7,020 nucleotides of DNA from an uncultured Porphyromonas sp. (lineage in GTDB: Bacteria; Bacteroidota; Bacteroidia; Bacteroidales; Porphyromonadaceae), in assembly GCA_900548415.1 (NCBI GenBank), contig URKO01000060.1:1-7020 (forward strand), in the 5' to 3' direction. Every line of letters starts with the position of its first letter. Position 1 is the stretch's first letter. Shown here in pieces: positions 7,015-7,020 of this stretch. Position numbers and translations under genes: made by a program. A model generated the notes under the pieces. It was not told the DNA's origin. It worked only from the letters and a program-made list of their open reading frames with translations, and did not search any database.

Positions 7015-7020
7015 CTAGAC

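Noticed and set aside
1..7020. New defence or mobile system, CRISPR array, tRNA or other RNA gene
   Set aside because: All long coding regions are assigned to known families, no regularly spaced direct repeats were seen, and no tRNA-like fold or transposase was recognised.

Overview
The window is GC-rich (high fifties by eye) apart from its last ~120 bases, and is packed with genes all on the + strand. Several features point to Bacteroidota, most likely Porphyromonas or a close relative: a PorE-type type IX secretion lipoprotein (lipobox, TPR, PD40 propeller, carboxypeptidase-regulatory-like domain and OmpA_C in one chain), an rpe-comEC pair, few visible Shine-Dalgarno sequences, and one match to the Bacteroidota promoter consensus TAnnTTTG. 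The genus is an inference from protein resemblance.

Layout: 1-342 is the 3' end of queE (7-deazaguanine / queuosine pathway). 358-2355 is porE. 2376-2942 and 2954-4099 are rfbC and rfbB, two enzymes of dTDP-L-rhamnose synthesis. 4096-4653 overlaps rfbB by four bases (ATGA) and encodes a small, divergent fumarylacetoacetate hydrolase-like protein that seems to have lost its metal-binding glutamates. 4690-5337 is rpe (ribulose-phosphate 3-epimerase). 5380-6900 is a ComEC/Rec2 DNA-uptake channel without the C-terminal metallo-beta-lactamase domain. The final 120 bases (6901-7020) are AT-richer and hold a C7 tract, a promoter candidate and two abutting perfect inverted repeats, which could be a leader/terminator or the edge of an insertion sequence lying beyond the window.

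Gaps between the first seven genes are 42 bases or less, so they may be read through as one or a few transcripts. The clearest functional link is porE with rfbC/rfbB. In Porphyromonas gingivalis, type IX secretion cargo is attached to A-LPS, and dTDP-rhamnose feeds LPS polysaccharide synthesis. The other genes (queE, rpe, comEC) are housekeeping or DNA-uptake functions with no obvious shared task.

I found no CRISPR array, tRNA, rRNA, intact transposase or recognisable defence system. The points most worth a second look are the degenerate FAH-like protein, the linkage of porE with rhamnose genes, and the structured segment at the right edge.
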